Assembly (NCBI GenBank): GCA_024195265.1
Contig: JAJLRJ010000010.1
Coordinates: 24,385,181 to 24,449,180, forward strand
From: Dendrophyllia cribrosa
Taxonomy: Eukaryota; Cnidaria; Anthozoa; Scleractinia; Dendrophylliidae
Direction of reading: 5' to 3'
DNA: 64,000 bases
Shown here one piece after another: positions 26,201 through 39,400 of this stretch. Under the pieces are notes generated by a model that was not told the origin of the DNA, did no database searches, and worked only from the letters and a program-made list of their open reading frames with translations. The translations under genes and the position numbers were made by a program. Each line of letters opens with the position of its first letter. Position 1 is the first letter of the stretch.

Positions 26201-29200
26201 ATACAACCCGACTTTGGTTCCCATTGAGTACCGGTGAACCCATGAAAAAAACGATATTTAGACAAAATGTGATCTCTTGATGAATTCGTTTTAGCGCGAA
26301 ACTTTAAAAGTTTTGTTTTTACAATAAATCGATGCAATCTTATTTGCCTTTCCAAAGACCAATAACATAGCAGGAAACCTACTGGAATGTTTTTTCTCAG
26401 TTGAAGTGTTAACTATTTTGTTTCACGTATCGAAAACAACTGTCACTTTTGACCGAATTATTGCTAAATTAATTATTGATAATACACCCACGCACTACTA
26501 TACCCCGAGAATATCAACCAACAAATGCCTACTACACCCCCCTAAATATCAACCAAGAAATATCTACTATACCCTCCTGAATATCAACCAAGAAATACAT
26601 ACTATACCCTCCTGTATATCAACCAAGAAATACCTACTATACCCTCCCAAATATCAACCAAGAAATACCTACTATAGCCTCCTAAATATCAACCAAGAAA
26701 TGCCTACTATAGCCTCCTAAATATCAACCAAGAAATACCTACTATATCCTCATGAATATCAACCAAGAAGTAACAGGTTCGAAACAGGTTGCGATGCAGA
26801 ACACTGGGTTTACCTTCTCTTTATCTGGTTTGACTTCGTACTTCCTTTTGCAAATTACAACTGAGACCTGCCGTTCCTAGTAGGCTCGAAGCTTTCCGGG
26901 GCTACCTCGCTCAGTCCTGTTCCTTACAAGCACGCGATCTTCTTCACACAACGCCGTGTTCCTCGCTTTCCTGTCGTACTGCTGTTTACCGCTTTCAGCA
27001 CTTCTTATTGCATTAGCAGAGATAAGTCATAACTAAGCTTTTTGACCACGCCATTACCGAAATGTGTGAGGACGTCACGAAACTATTTGATAATATAGTT
27101 TTGGCAAGGCATTATGGGAACACTACATAACCTCTTTTGTATCAAACTAATTATAGGTTAATTGATTCGGCGTTCGGCTTGCAAATTTAGTTAAAGATGT
27201 TCCGCCTTTATGTCTTGCAAATCATTACTTATTCACTGGACAGGAATTTTCTTTACGGCTTAAATGCAACAAAAAAAAACATGAAATCGCGTCTTGAAGT
27301 TTTCAAAATTAAGTAAAATAATAGATAATTATGGCACCGAGCCTTTGTTGCCCTCGCAAAATGGGACGCAAATCGACACACGTTTTGTAAATGCTCGCTG
27401 GCGTACATATAAATGTATAAGACGTGGCATCCTTAGGTATCCAAAGAGACTCATACGACACGCAAGTTTTTAAGTAAGTTACAGAAAAGCCGTTTTAATA
27501 CTAGTCCTTTTACGATATATATATAAAAATTAAAATTATTATTGGCTCCTAGGCTTAGGAACAAAAGAAATCGCATGAAGTCAAGCAAACATAAAGCTTC
27601 GAACCCCCAAGGTTTTTTATAGATCCTTTAAAAAAACAGGTCCATGAAGGTGTCAGAATAAACAGGAGCCTGAAAGACACGACATGCAGGCTGATGAATT
27701 CAAGATCAGAATTCAGACAAGGAGTTGTCCCAAGAGTTGAAATTCGCAGAGGACTTTGTGACTAAGAGACTAAGGGACAAACAAAGACGGGTGGGAACAC
27801 AACACTGACATACTAAATCAAGGAGAAAAACTACTCTGACAGACTTGCCTGAAGAGGGCACTTCTGATGCCGAAACCGTCGCGATGAAATATAGAAAACA
27901 AGAACGCATTACAGATCAGATCAGAACGGACAATACGAAATTACAACCATTATGATAATAGCATTGAGGCTCGTGGATGAATAATTTGTATATATCGAAA
28001 TTGGCCTAAAGGAAAACTTATATTAACTTGCAGGCAGGTTCAGTTTAATTATTGATTCGTTTACGTGTTTAAATTGAATGTAATGTTTATTACATTATTT
28101 CATTTGTTTCAGAACGTGCAAATGCAATCATTCAAAACCAGAAATGTAAGCAAAATAAATGTGAATGTTTTTAGATTTTGATTATGTGCATAGTCATTGT
28201 GTTATGTTATTTAAAATATGTTTTGTTTTCTCAGTACATACGACACTTTGGCTGAAGCTTCTAATTTCGCTTTGCGCAAGTGTCATATGGGCTTAGAAAA
28301 CGAAATCTTCACCTTGTAGAAAAATGTGTTATTATTTGTTTGTTGCGTATATTATATTCACACAACACTTGAAAGCACTGTGAGGAATTATTGCTCGCAT
28401 GTGACTCAAATTACATTCTCCTCGGTACATGGGTTGTACATGCATTGTACGAATTGTGTGGCTTATGACTTACCAATAGACAGTAATTATCAATTTGACA
28501 GGTATTAATGCAAAGTTTACACGCGCAGTGTTAACGCAAATGCAAGTATAAACGCAAACGATGTTCACGAAAGGCCGGCAAATACAAATGCAATCAAGAA
28601 ACTGATTATAATATACGCATATTATTTGCAGTGCTTAAGCCAAAAAAAAAATAGTGAGGTCGTTTTGCCTTGCGCACGTTTCCACTTTTTTGTCCTCAAA
28701 ATAAGTCGAACTCTGCTGCCCACTTCCCATAGATTAAACGCTCAAGTAACTGGCTCGAAGTCGGAGCCGTTCTTGACTTTCTCTATCACAATTACGAGGC
28801 CGTTCTCCAGTTCATCGTCGAGTTGTCTGGCGTTGTAGCTAAAAATATCCGCACTGTATCCTTTAGTTTTAGACCAGGTCTTTCTTCCCGTTTTTCTTGT
28901 GGGTAATTTCTGCATTTTCCTTCAGTTATGAAATCTCATTGTTGTCAAGCTGTCCTCCATTGTTTCAACAACTAGACTTTGTAAAGCAATTTCCGTTGTT
29001 ACGGCAACTGTAATTTCTACATGGAGGTATTTCACATCGGCCTGAAATACGGCTTGTCTTGGCTAATCGGATTTCAAAAATTTATCAGCCAGTAGTATAA
29101 ACGAGTTATATTTTGCATTTTCACTTCATTTCTCGATTTGTATGCTTTTATTTCTCAGTTTTCATCTTCGTTTATTTAAATTCTGTAACTCAGTTGGGCA

Positions 29201-30393
29201 TTAGAAAATACGAATTTCAAATCAGTAGATTAGCCCAGTTTATAAAGCTTTCGCGCTGCCTATGAATATATTACATGTACGCTCGACTTAATGTATTATA
29301 AAAGTTTGAAAAGTTTTAAATTTAATATGTCGCTTTCCACGGCTTCTCTATACCCAAGAACATTTCTCTATCCCGGTCAAACACGACATCCGTTTTATTC
29401 GGGTGTCTCTTGGTGTTGCGGAAGCCATTTTTGGTTAGCTTTTGTGTTGTGGTGTAGGTATTGTTCAGTGTCTTTTGAATCTTTTGTTTTACGTCATTTG
29501 GTGATCACACCATCCGCAACACCAAGAAACTACCGTTTATTCTACCGAAAGATATAAACTGATAGAAATGAGTTCACTTTGCAAAATAAGTTATTCTACC
29601 GTTTACAGTGTATGTGAATGGAAAAGTTGTAAAGATTGCCGAGTTAATTTAGGTTTTCCTCGCGTTGTGTCAGTTAAACTTTGCGCGACGCGTATCGGAA
29701 GCACTTCTTTGACGGCTGTACATGTATACTAAGATTCTCTTGACAAATCGCAGAATTACAGTAAAGTAGCAAATGTCAATAAGTATAGGAAACAACTGTT
29801 CTTTCGGCTTTGAGATAGAACGTAACAAATATGATTAAGCAACTATGATATGAGCTTCGATCAGTACCACGTTTCTCGACGGTTTTGTTTTTTTGGACGC
29901 CATGTTTGTTTGTTTTTTGATAGACTTCACGTTACGAGGCAACCTCAACCAAAATAGCTGAAGGGGTGGGGTACCATTTATGTAGCGAGGCGAACCTATT
30001 AGAGTGATAACCTTAGTTTTTATGTATTTTTCGTATTGATCTATTTATATATTTCAGTGATATACAATTTTTTGCTTGGGATGAACCCAAACCTCGCCAA
30101 GGGTAAGTGAAACAATTTGTACATTTTTTTAGTTATTGTTTTCCTTAGTTATGGATTACCACCAATAACAACTTCCCAAAATAAATTCTTCTCCATCGCC
30201 ATCGGAATATCAGAGCGTAGATAGGCATTGGTGCTCTAATGGTTAAAGCATCGTACTTAAGATCTGAATATCGATCATAAGTATTGTTTCTTAGACAAAA
30301 ATCTTGGGTTCCCATTGAGTACTGGCGAATACGAATTCACATGCCATTAAGGTGTATAAAGTCTACAAATTAACCCTCGGACGTACAAGGGGG

Positions 30394-30432
<39 letters not shown>

Positions 30433-33400
30433 TTAACCCTATTCAGCCTGGGCTTTTTTTGAGTTTCTGAGCCTGGGGGGGGGGGGGGGGGGCACATTGT
30501 GCCTCCCTCGTAACATCAAGAACATTAAGGCTATGACAATGAAACCTAGAGGGTATATAGTACGTCCAAAACTGTCTCCTTTACGGTCCGCACAATGGAA
30601 CGATGACGTCATATGACGTAATTATTAGGTAATTAGTTATACGGCCGTCATCTTAGATCCGATTTTGAGCTTTTTGAAAAACTCACTCGTGCAAATTAAT
30701 CCCAAATTGAACTCGAAACCGTATGATTATTACCTAAACAAATATTCCCGAAATATTGCAACATTGCAAAAAAACCCGAGGGGGGGGGGGTTGCAACAAC
30801 CCCCCACCCCCCTTGTACCACGGTGGGGGTATAAGTTTGCGTGTATGTTCGAGGGTTAAGGGCGAAACTTTAAATGTTTTTGCAATATTATTCGATAGAA
30901 CCTTAATTCCCTCTTTAAAAGAGCAATATAGCAAACCTATTTCGTCTTTGTCTAGGTGTTAACGTAATGATAGAGGTTTTTTTGTATTTACCGGAGCTCT
31001 TTTTTTTTCAGGTAAAGAAAACAACCTGCAGCAAAGTGAGTAAACCAAGTTTATTTCCCATCCCTCATTGGCGCGGGATTATTGTTTGATTATACATATA
31101 CTCAATGGCTACGCATCTCACCAATGTGTATAAATCCTTATTTTATTAGCACGAAACTTTAAATGTTTTTGCAATTATTTGATGCAATTATTTGAATATA
31201 TTCCCTCTCCCAAGATCAATAACATATTAGACCTATTGCAACAGTTCCTTCTTTATAGTTGAAGTGTTAACGTAATTATTAACGTTTTTTATTAATTATC
31301 GGAGCATTTTTGTTTCAGATGTCCCAAAGTTAGTGCCACGTGAGTAAAGCAATTTTACATTACCATATGTCCTCTTTTGGTGGAATTATGGCTTGATTAC
31401 TCTTAATAACACCTTTTGTATATGTAATGCCCTTTTGATCATTTTTTGCTGAAAGCATAATATTAATTCCTAAATCAATTGTTATATAACATGCCATTTC
31501 GATAATAAACCCACCAATTGCTATACCCCCTTGAATATCAACCAATATGAATAACTATGACATAACATCCTTTTTGTAAGCCTCTAAAGAAGGTTTCAAA
31601 ATGATTGCTGATCCTAGTATCGGTATGAGACGTATATCACATTTCAACCTAGATAAATGATCTGGAAAACCAAGAATGTTTCCTTGAATTCCCAATAGCT
31701 TTGAAAATCGGGAAAAAAGGATCGAGTAAGAAAGCAAACATTATTTTACATTGCCTATAGCCGTGAGGTATTATTATTTTTTACGTGGTCAGATCAGCCT
31801 TGCAGTTCATTGTTTTTGTTCAGGTATTATTAATACTTGTTGTAATCAACCAAAATAACCAAAGGTGGTGGGGTACCATTTATGTACTTCACGCGGCATA
31901 TTAGGGAGATGAAAGCGCCTGTTTAATGTATTTATTAAGATATTTCAGTCATAGTGGACGGCTAGGCTAAATGAACCAAAATATCATTAGCAATTAAAGC
32001 GAAACAATATGTTTTTTTTTTAGTTTTGTTTTACTTACAAAAACTTCGCAAAATATATTTCTCTTCTCTATCATCACCGGAATATCAGAGGGTGGAGTAC
32101 ATGTATATCGATGATTTGAACCTGGTCTCTGCGGTTTCTGAAACAAACCGACTTTGGTTCCCAATGAGTACCGCGAACCCATTAAAGTCCCACTATGATC
32201 AAAAAAATACATTTTCTGTTCTCTTCATACTTTGAAAATATAAGTACTCGTTACTTACCTTGCGAAGCCTTTTCAAGTCAAAACTCGTACGGGAAGTGCC
32301 ATTATTTAAACTTTACTTTTCGAATTCGGCTTGCCGCCATTACTCAATTCAAAAATGACAGGGACCGAACCCTGAAGGTTGGATCGAGTTGGCCTAAGGA
32401 TTTTGTGACGTCAATGGCTCAACACGTGCCTCTTGGCTTTGTTGTCTGTGACCCGGAGGGAACCGCGTTGAGTCATTGACGTCACAAATCAAGTCACGTG
32501 TACCAGATCGCAAACGAGTAGAACGTGGGCTCGGATTTATGAACGGAGTAATGACGGACGGATTTTACGTGATTTTCGTGGGTTTTCGGCCAGTTATTTC
32601 TGGGCTGTGTAAGAATATATCAATCTAATTTATAGCAATTCGCATTTCGTTAAAAAAAAGCGCTTTAAAAACATATTTAGTGTAACCTTTTGATAAATTT
32701 ACATCCCATAAAGGTGCATAAAGCCTCTATGATTTTAGCGCGTAACTATTAATAGCGATTTAAGATGCACCCTTTCCCTCTCCAAAGACCAACAACCTAC
32801 AGTAAACCTTTGAAACTGTTTCCTTCTTTGTTGAAGTGTTAACCTAATGATTTACGTTATTTTAAAATTTATTCGAACTCTTGTATTTCAGTTGTCCAAA
32901 AGAAAATGCCAAGTGAGTAAAGCAATCTTATTTTACCATTTTCCTCTTTTTTGCGAATTATGGCTTGATTATTTTTTAACACTTTCTTTCTATTATATTA
33001 ACGATTGGGTAAGAAAACGTAACGAACACTGTTTTACATTGCCTAGACGTGATGTATTATTAAAAGCTTGTTATAATCAACCAAAATAGCCAAACGGATA
33101 CCATTTATGTATTAAGGCAAGGCTATTAGGGAGATGAAACCGTCTGTTTAGTGTTGTTTTCGTTTCCAGTTTTTTTATATATTTCATTTATATGAGACGG
33201 CGTGGTTGAATGAACCAAAATACCGTTGGCACGGCAACCAATTTGTATATATGTTTTTAGTTTTTTTAGTTTTGTTTAGTTATAGATTACCGCCAATAAC
33301 AACTAACAACAACAACAAGGGTAGAGTATAGTAGAGAGGCGTGGTGCTCTAGTGGTTAGCACATTGCACTTTTCACGTGAAAATCGCTGATTAAAACCGG

Positions 33401-36400
33401 GTCTCTGCCGTGATACGTGTGTTCTTCTTATATAAGCTGACATTGCATGGTTCCCACTAAGTACTGGTGAACCCATGAAAAAATATATATTTGGTGTAAC
33501 CCAAGTTAAAGGCTTCGCATCTCACCAAGGTGTATAAATCATTCTGAATGTTAGCACGAAACTTTAAATGTTTTTGCAATTATTCGATGCAACCTTTCCC
33601 TCTTCAAGGATCAATCATTAACATAGGAAACCTATTGCACTGGTTCCTTCTTTGTTGAAGTGTTACCGTAATGATGTATGATATTTTAAAATTATCCAAA
33701 ATCTTTTATTTCAGATATCCAAATCAAAATGGCGCCAAGTGAGTAAAGCAATTTTACTTTACCATATCCCTCCTTTGGCAGGTTTATGGCTGTGAGCGGA
33801 TTGGTTTGGCCGTAGTCGCTACTACGTCGGGTTTATTTCGCCTCTGTATCCTTTTCTTACGGGTTTCTCCGTGTTTAAAGTATTTCAACGGACCTTATAT
33901 CCATAGCAAGCTCTAAGATTTTATCGCTGTAAGTTTAGCTTTAGAAGTTGAATGAACATGCTTTTAACTTTTTTTATTGCAACACGCAAAAGAAACACTA
34001 CTTACAAAACAAAGACGGACACTACTTACAATACTTTTACTTCTTACAATACAATACTTCCTTAAAATGCGATTCTTACACTACTTTGTTCCACAATTGG
34101 TTCTTAGTTATGCACCTATGTAGTTAGAAAATTAAACATGCTTTTATAACTTATATATTCGGGGAAAGGATTCTACTTATGCTTGAATTTGCTTTTAGTT
34201 AAAATTATATATTTAGTTAGACGTTTTAATTCGTTCTTTGAACAGCTAATATATTGTTATTGTTGTGGCTCAAAATGCAGAAAATGTACGATAAGTTGAA
34301 AGATTCGTTCAGAAATTATCTCTTGGTCCCAACAAGGAAAATCAAAGTCCATGTTCTTTTGAAAAATGCCATTGACCGTCCTGAGAAACCTAAATAAAAG
34401 AACCTTAGAGAGTCTTTCAAATTCTTTGCCGTCGATACCATTTCGCAAACAATTTTGCATTTCACTGTTCCTCCTGCGCTCATGGACGTACTCTCTCCAG
34501 TCCCCTTTGTTACGGTAGCCGTAGTAGCGCCTTCCGTAGTGATTTCCTTAAAGTCCCTAATAATTCCACCCACTACTATTACCTTCAAGAAAACCAACCA
34601 AGAAATTTCTAGTACCCAAATGAATATCAACCAAGAAATATCTGCTATAACCAAATAAATATCAACCAAGAAATAAAACTTACTATCCTCAGTTTGCGAT
34701 TATGCTATGCAACATTGCACTCTCCAAAGACCAATAACATAAAAAAACCGATTAGAATAGTCAGTCCTTCTTTGTTAAAGTGTTAAGATAGACAAACGTT
34801 ATTTTAAAATTATGGGAACTTTTTTTGTTTCAGTTAAGCTATACCATGCAAAGCCACAGCCGCCAAGTTAGTAAACCAATTTTACTTAATTATATTCCTC
34901 TTCTGGCCGAATAGATGCTTTTACTGTGTTTTAATAATTATAGCATTCAGGATTTTCATATATTGGTCACATCGACTCTAAGCCCGGTTTTCTCTTCCTC
35001 TTGTAAATTCAAATCCAACTCTGTTCGAAGTTTAAAATGCCTCTTTTAATAACTCCGGCCTCCTCCCTGAAATATCGTCTCTGGAACAAGATCGCGCAGG
35101 ACGGGGAAAATTGGATTTTAGCGTTAAAGTGTTTTACATACATTGGAACTAACAATAACGTTTCCTTTGTTTCAGAGTACCGATGAACAAGATAGCCGCC
35201 CGTCGAGATTCTGATCATTTTAAAAATAAATTACTGGGCTAATGAGTAAAGCAAAGGAAAGTGCCCATAAAATGTAACTAAACTTAAATGAAACCACTTG
35301 AAAATAAATTGACTACAATTTAAATTCACCATTTCTTAAATGCGTCTTTCAGGTTTACAAATAGGAAAAAGTGAGTCTGACAATTTCTACCCGAGTAAAC
35401 ATAAACCTAAGCTTACACAACTTTGCAGGTTTATCATCGGGACTAGTAACCCGCGAACAAAACCGCTTCTGATCGCTTATGTATGAAAGTCTTGTAACTT
35501 CCAGCATGCTAATGTAATCAAATCCCTTCTGATGACCATTTCTGTTCCACGTGAAGCGTGAATTTTTGCACCAAGGCGTTATAATCTTTAGGCGTGAAAA
35601 TTCATTTCATGCACGTTTTTAATTATCTTTATGAGGGTTTTTGAGGTCTTGCTGCGGTTTGACAGGAAATTGCTTGTGAGATGTAGCTTTGAAACATAAA
35701 ACTTCTTTATGGTTTTTATGAAGGATCTTCATAATGGGCACAATAAATTTAAAGAAGGGTCCTGGCATTAGAAACAGCATAATAACAGAAAAAGTCAGCC
35801 GCTTAAGCCTGCCGCACACGTGAGGAAAGTGCTGAGCAAAATTCCTCGCGAGGCAGTCAGCTCAGCTGTTTCCTCAAATGTGTGCTGGATTTTTGGTGAG
35901 TTTTTCGCCTCGCGAGGTCGTGAGGCAAATATCTGTCGTGTTTGAGATTTTTTGCCTCATGAGACAAATTCCTCATCGTGAGCGGGCGCTGCGAGAATCT
36001 GGCTGAGCCAAATTAATCGATTAGCCAATAAAATTGCATGGCGAGCTCACGTGATTTCAAGCTCCACATTCAAGATGGCGGACTTCTCGCAGCTCTTCTT
36101 ATCCGTTTGTTTGTGGTCCACAGTAGTATAGGGCGTTGGTGATCCGGGATCATCTGAAATAAGCTGCCAAACGCCCGAGTTACCGGCCCCCACGGACTCA
36201 TTGCATTCGTCCTGGGGGCCGGTAACTCGAGCGTTTGGCAGCTTATTTCAGGTGATCCCGGATGACCAACGCCCTATACTACTATTCTGTTTGCATATGC
36301 TGATCCGGTACAAGATCACTAATTGGAGAAATCCCACCCCTGTATATAACAACCCACATGGCAATGGCAAACGTGCAAGCTTTCAAGGACTTCCTGAAAT

Positions 36401-39400
36401 CACGTGAGACTGGCCTGATTCAAAAGAGCGAAGAATGGGTCAAAGCCAGACAAAACACAATCGGCGCATCGGAGATCTCTGCCTTGACAGGATCTTCGCC
36501 ATTTGAGAGTCAGTCAAGTCTAATCCGCAAAAAAGTAAACCCCATCGATATGAGCAAAAATGTGGCCTGCGCTTGGGGCACATTATTTGAGCCTCTAGTC
36601 CGTGAATACTTTGAGAAGAAACATTCTGTCAAAGTTTTCGGATATACGGGCTCTCTAAATCTTGCAAAGGACCACCCTCTTTTTGGGAAGGTCACTTGCA
36701 GTCCAGATGGATACTTCTCACACAAAGACGAGACAATAGTCTTGTTAGAGTTCAAGTGTCCTTACACCAGGAAGATCACAGACAATAAAATTCTTAAACA
36801 ATACCGTGATCAAATACAAACCGGCCTTGCTCTCAGCGGGGAGAGAGTTAACAAAGGCTTGTTTGTCGACGCCTATTTCAGAATGTGTTCTTTGAAGCAG
36901 CTTGGCCTCAGCCTTGAACACAATTCCTTGCCAAACAAAGGAGTTGTACACAAAACAAAAAAACCATCAGCACTCGCCTGTGGTATTTATCTTCTATCTT
37001 GCAAGCAAAAACTATTCCCAGATCAAACAAAATTGCTTAACATCGGGGCAACAAAATCAACAGCAATGTTTGAAAAAATTATGAGAGGAATTTCAGCGGG
37101 AGATATCCTGTGTAGCGGTGATTGGTTTTATACGACATATGATGGGGATCAGAAACGAAACGATTTAGATTTTTTGAATAGGATAGGCAGAAGGACATTC
37201 AGTGAAGACTGGCCCCCAAACTATTACAAGACAGTAGCCTTCTTCACATGGAAGCTGCTGGACATAACAGAAATTTGGGAAGCAAAACAACCAAATTTCT
37301 TAGAAAATATTCACGAATCAGTCAAAAGTTTTCATGAAAATTTGTCAAAACAAAAACACCTTGACAAAACCAGCCCTATTGAAACTTTTGAAAACAACGT
37401 CGGTGATGACAGTGCCATGTTGGAAGACTTTTTACAGAGTAGGCTGCCCCAGACAGCCCTTGTTGCTTGAAAGGGACATTTCGTGCCGCATATACAATAT
37501 TTTTCTTTGCCCGTCTCAGTCCCCCGCGATCAGAAGGCTTCGATATTCCTTCGGCCGCCATTATTGTCAACTTTGGCCGATAAAATAGCGCCAGAGCTTC
37601 AATCTTGTTCAAATACACTGCAGATATGGCCGCAGTAACTTCGAGAAATGCCACCTAAAGTACCAGAGTGATAGATTCAGAAGAAAGTGAAAAAATCACC
37701 GGATTTGCAGTTCGAGAGATCGATCTACGATCGTGAGGAAACAGTTTCTTTGGCTTGTTTAACTAATGATTCCTTCTGTGATGCTTCCAGGCTGGATTCC
37801 ACAACTTCATATGTTATTTGTCTGACATTTTTCTCAATCTTGCCTGGTAAGAATAAAGTATTTTGACCTTTATTAGCCCAAAAGCGCATGCAGAATAAAG
37901 TATTTTGGTTCATGCAGAATAAAGTATTTTGACTCATGTAGAATAAAGTATTTTGGTTTTTATTGCCCTAAAAGCGCATGCGTATTGCTTCAATTTTTCG
38001 GTGTTAACCAAATCGAAACCACAAGTAAGCGGAATGTTAACCTAACCATTATAAATAGGCAAATCGCCCCATATATGACTTAGTTCACAGATTTTGGTGA
38101 AGTCTAGGGAGGTGAAAGTTGGCCACTTTCTAAATCTTGTTTAAAGGCTTGTGCGAATGGTGAATTACAGAGTAGAGGGGGATGTCTTCCAGTAGACGGT
38201 ACCCCCGGGTGAGCCCGCTCTGGCCCTACTGGTTCCAGGGGGGTGCCAAACAGAGTTCTCCTCGGAGTTCTCGCCCTCGCTCCGAGAGGTAAAATGTGGA
38301 ATGACAACCGCCTTGTCAGCGGTAAAAGTCCTAGCCGAGGCTAGGCAAAGAACAGCCACCGGCACCCCCCTGCAAGGGTTTTTGTCCCTTTTTTGGTATG
38401 TCACGCAATGGGTCACGCGTGACAAGTAACGCAATGTCACACAACGTGACCCATCTTTTCAAGCACGATCTTCCAGTTTTGATCGTATTTACACATTGAG
38501 TTTTGTGGAATTTGTAGCCAGAAGTAATTGACAATAGCACGTTGTGGCCATTTTAGTACTATCTCGTCTAAGATTTTGTAGGCTACAAATGGCATAGAGA
38601 TTCTATCCGGTAGATGTTCTTCAATGAAGTTGAAGGTATCATTTGCATGTTGTATTTCTTCTGAGGACAAGCCGGTGAAGGGCTCACAAAATTTCAGATG
38701 TTTGTTGAGATAGTTTTTGAAGTTGTAACGTTTTGTGGGCATTCTTTTTTTGGTAATTTTGTAATCACCACCATAGAGCTCGTTATAATCAAAGGTCACA
38801 CCATCCAGAGGCTCTAGGAGCCCGCAGTTCTCACAGCAAAGTTCAGATGAAAACATCCTGAGGGTTAATTTGCCTTCGCAGTTTTGGCAAGCTTTTATTC
38901 TTTCATTCCAAAGGGTGAAAGGTAGGTTGGGGTGGTATTGTGTCACGTGACAAAGACGCTCCTTGATGTGATGAAGGCGTTCTGGCAGGTTTGAACGGCG
39001 CATTTCGCACTTGTATTTGTCGAGTGAGAGTAGGAGGATAAATTTGTGTTCTTTATCCAGCTCATCTAGTTTGGCTTTGTATTCGCCTTTAGTGTCCAAG
39101 CGTCGTACTTCAGCCAGTTGTTTAGCAAACTTCTCCATGGTTGTCACAGCCGTGTTGTCTATTTAATTGGGCGCAAATGATTTATCCTTCGAAATGTAGA
39201 GGTTAAATCCAGAATTTAATCTCTCAAATCGGACTTGGATGCTGCGGTGAGAAGATTTATCTTTTTTTGAAACTCTTGTTTGACTTCCTTGCGAAGTTCG
39301 TTTTTGAGTTTCTCGAGGTCTGGCGATTGTGTTTGAGTGGCAACGTCTTTTGATGCCTTCACACCATCCCTGATTGCAGCCTTGAGTTCGTGATATTTTT

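Noticed and set aside
30734..30962. Glycine/proline-rich frames around 30780-30830
   Set aside because: Low-complexity G and C runs near repeat-element ends; no splice or domain support.
33338..33420. A functional tRNA gene
   Set aside because: The A-box-like part is good, but no acceptor or anticodon stem pairing can be drawn and copies recur degenerately in paralogous introns.
35176..35219. Next microexon after 34834
   Set aside because: In phase 1 it stops after three codons and lacks a GT donor; 35353-35370 fits phase and splice sites instead. Kept only as a decayed cassette.
36201..36407. Frame MHSSWGPV... at the left repeat and its counterpart extending the polymerase upstream at the right end
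   Set aside because: It lies in the terminal hairpin and out of frame with the exonuclease; the shared sequence simply reflects the inverted repeats. The polymerase start is better placed at 53232 after the promoter motif.
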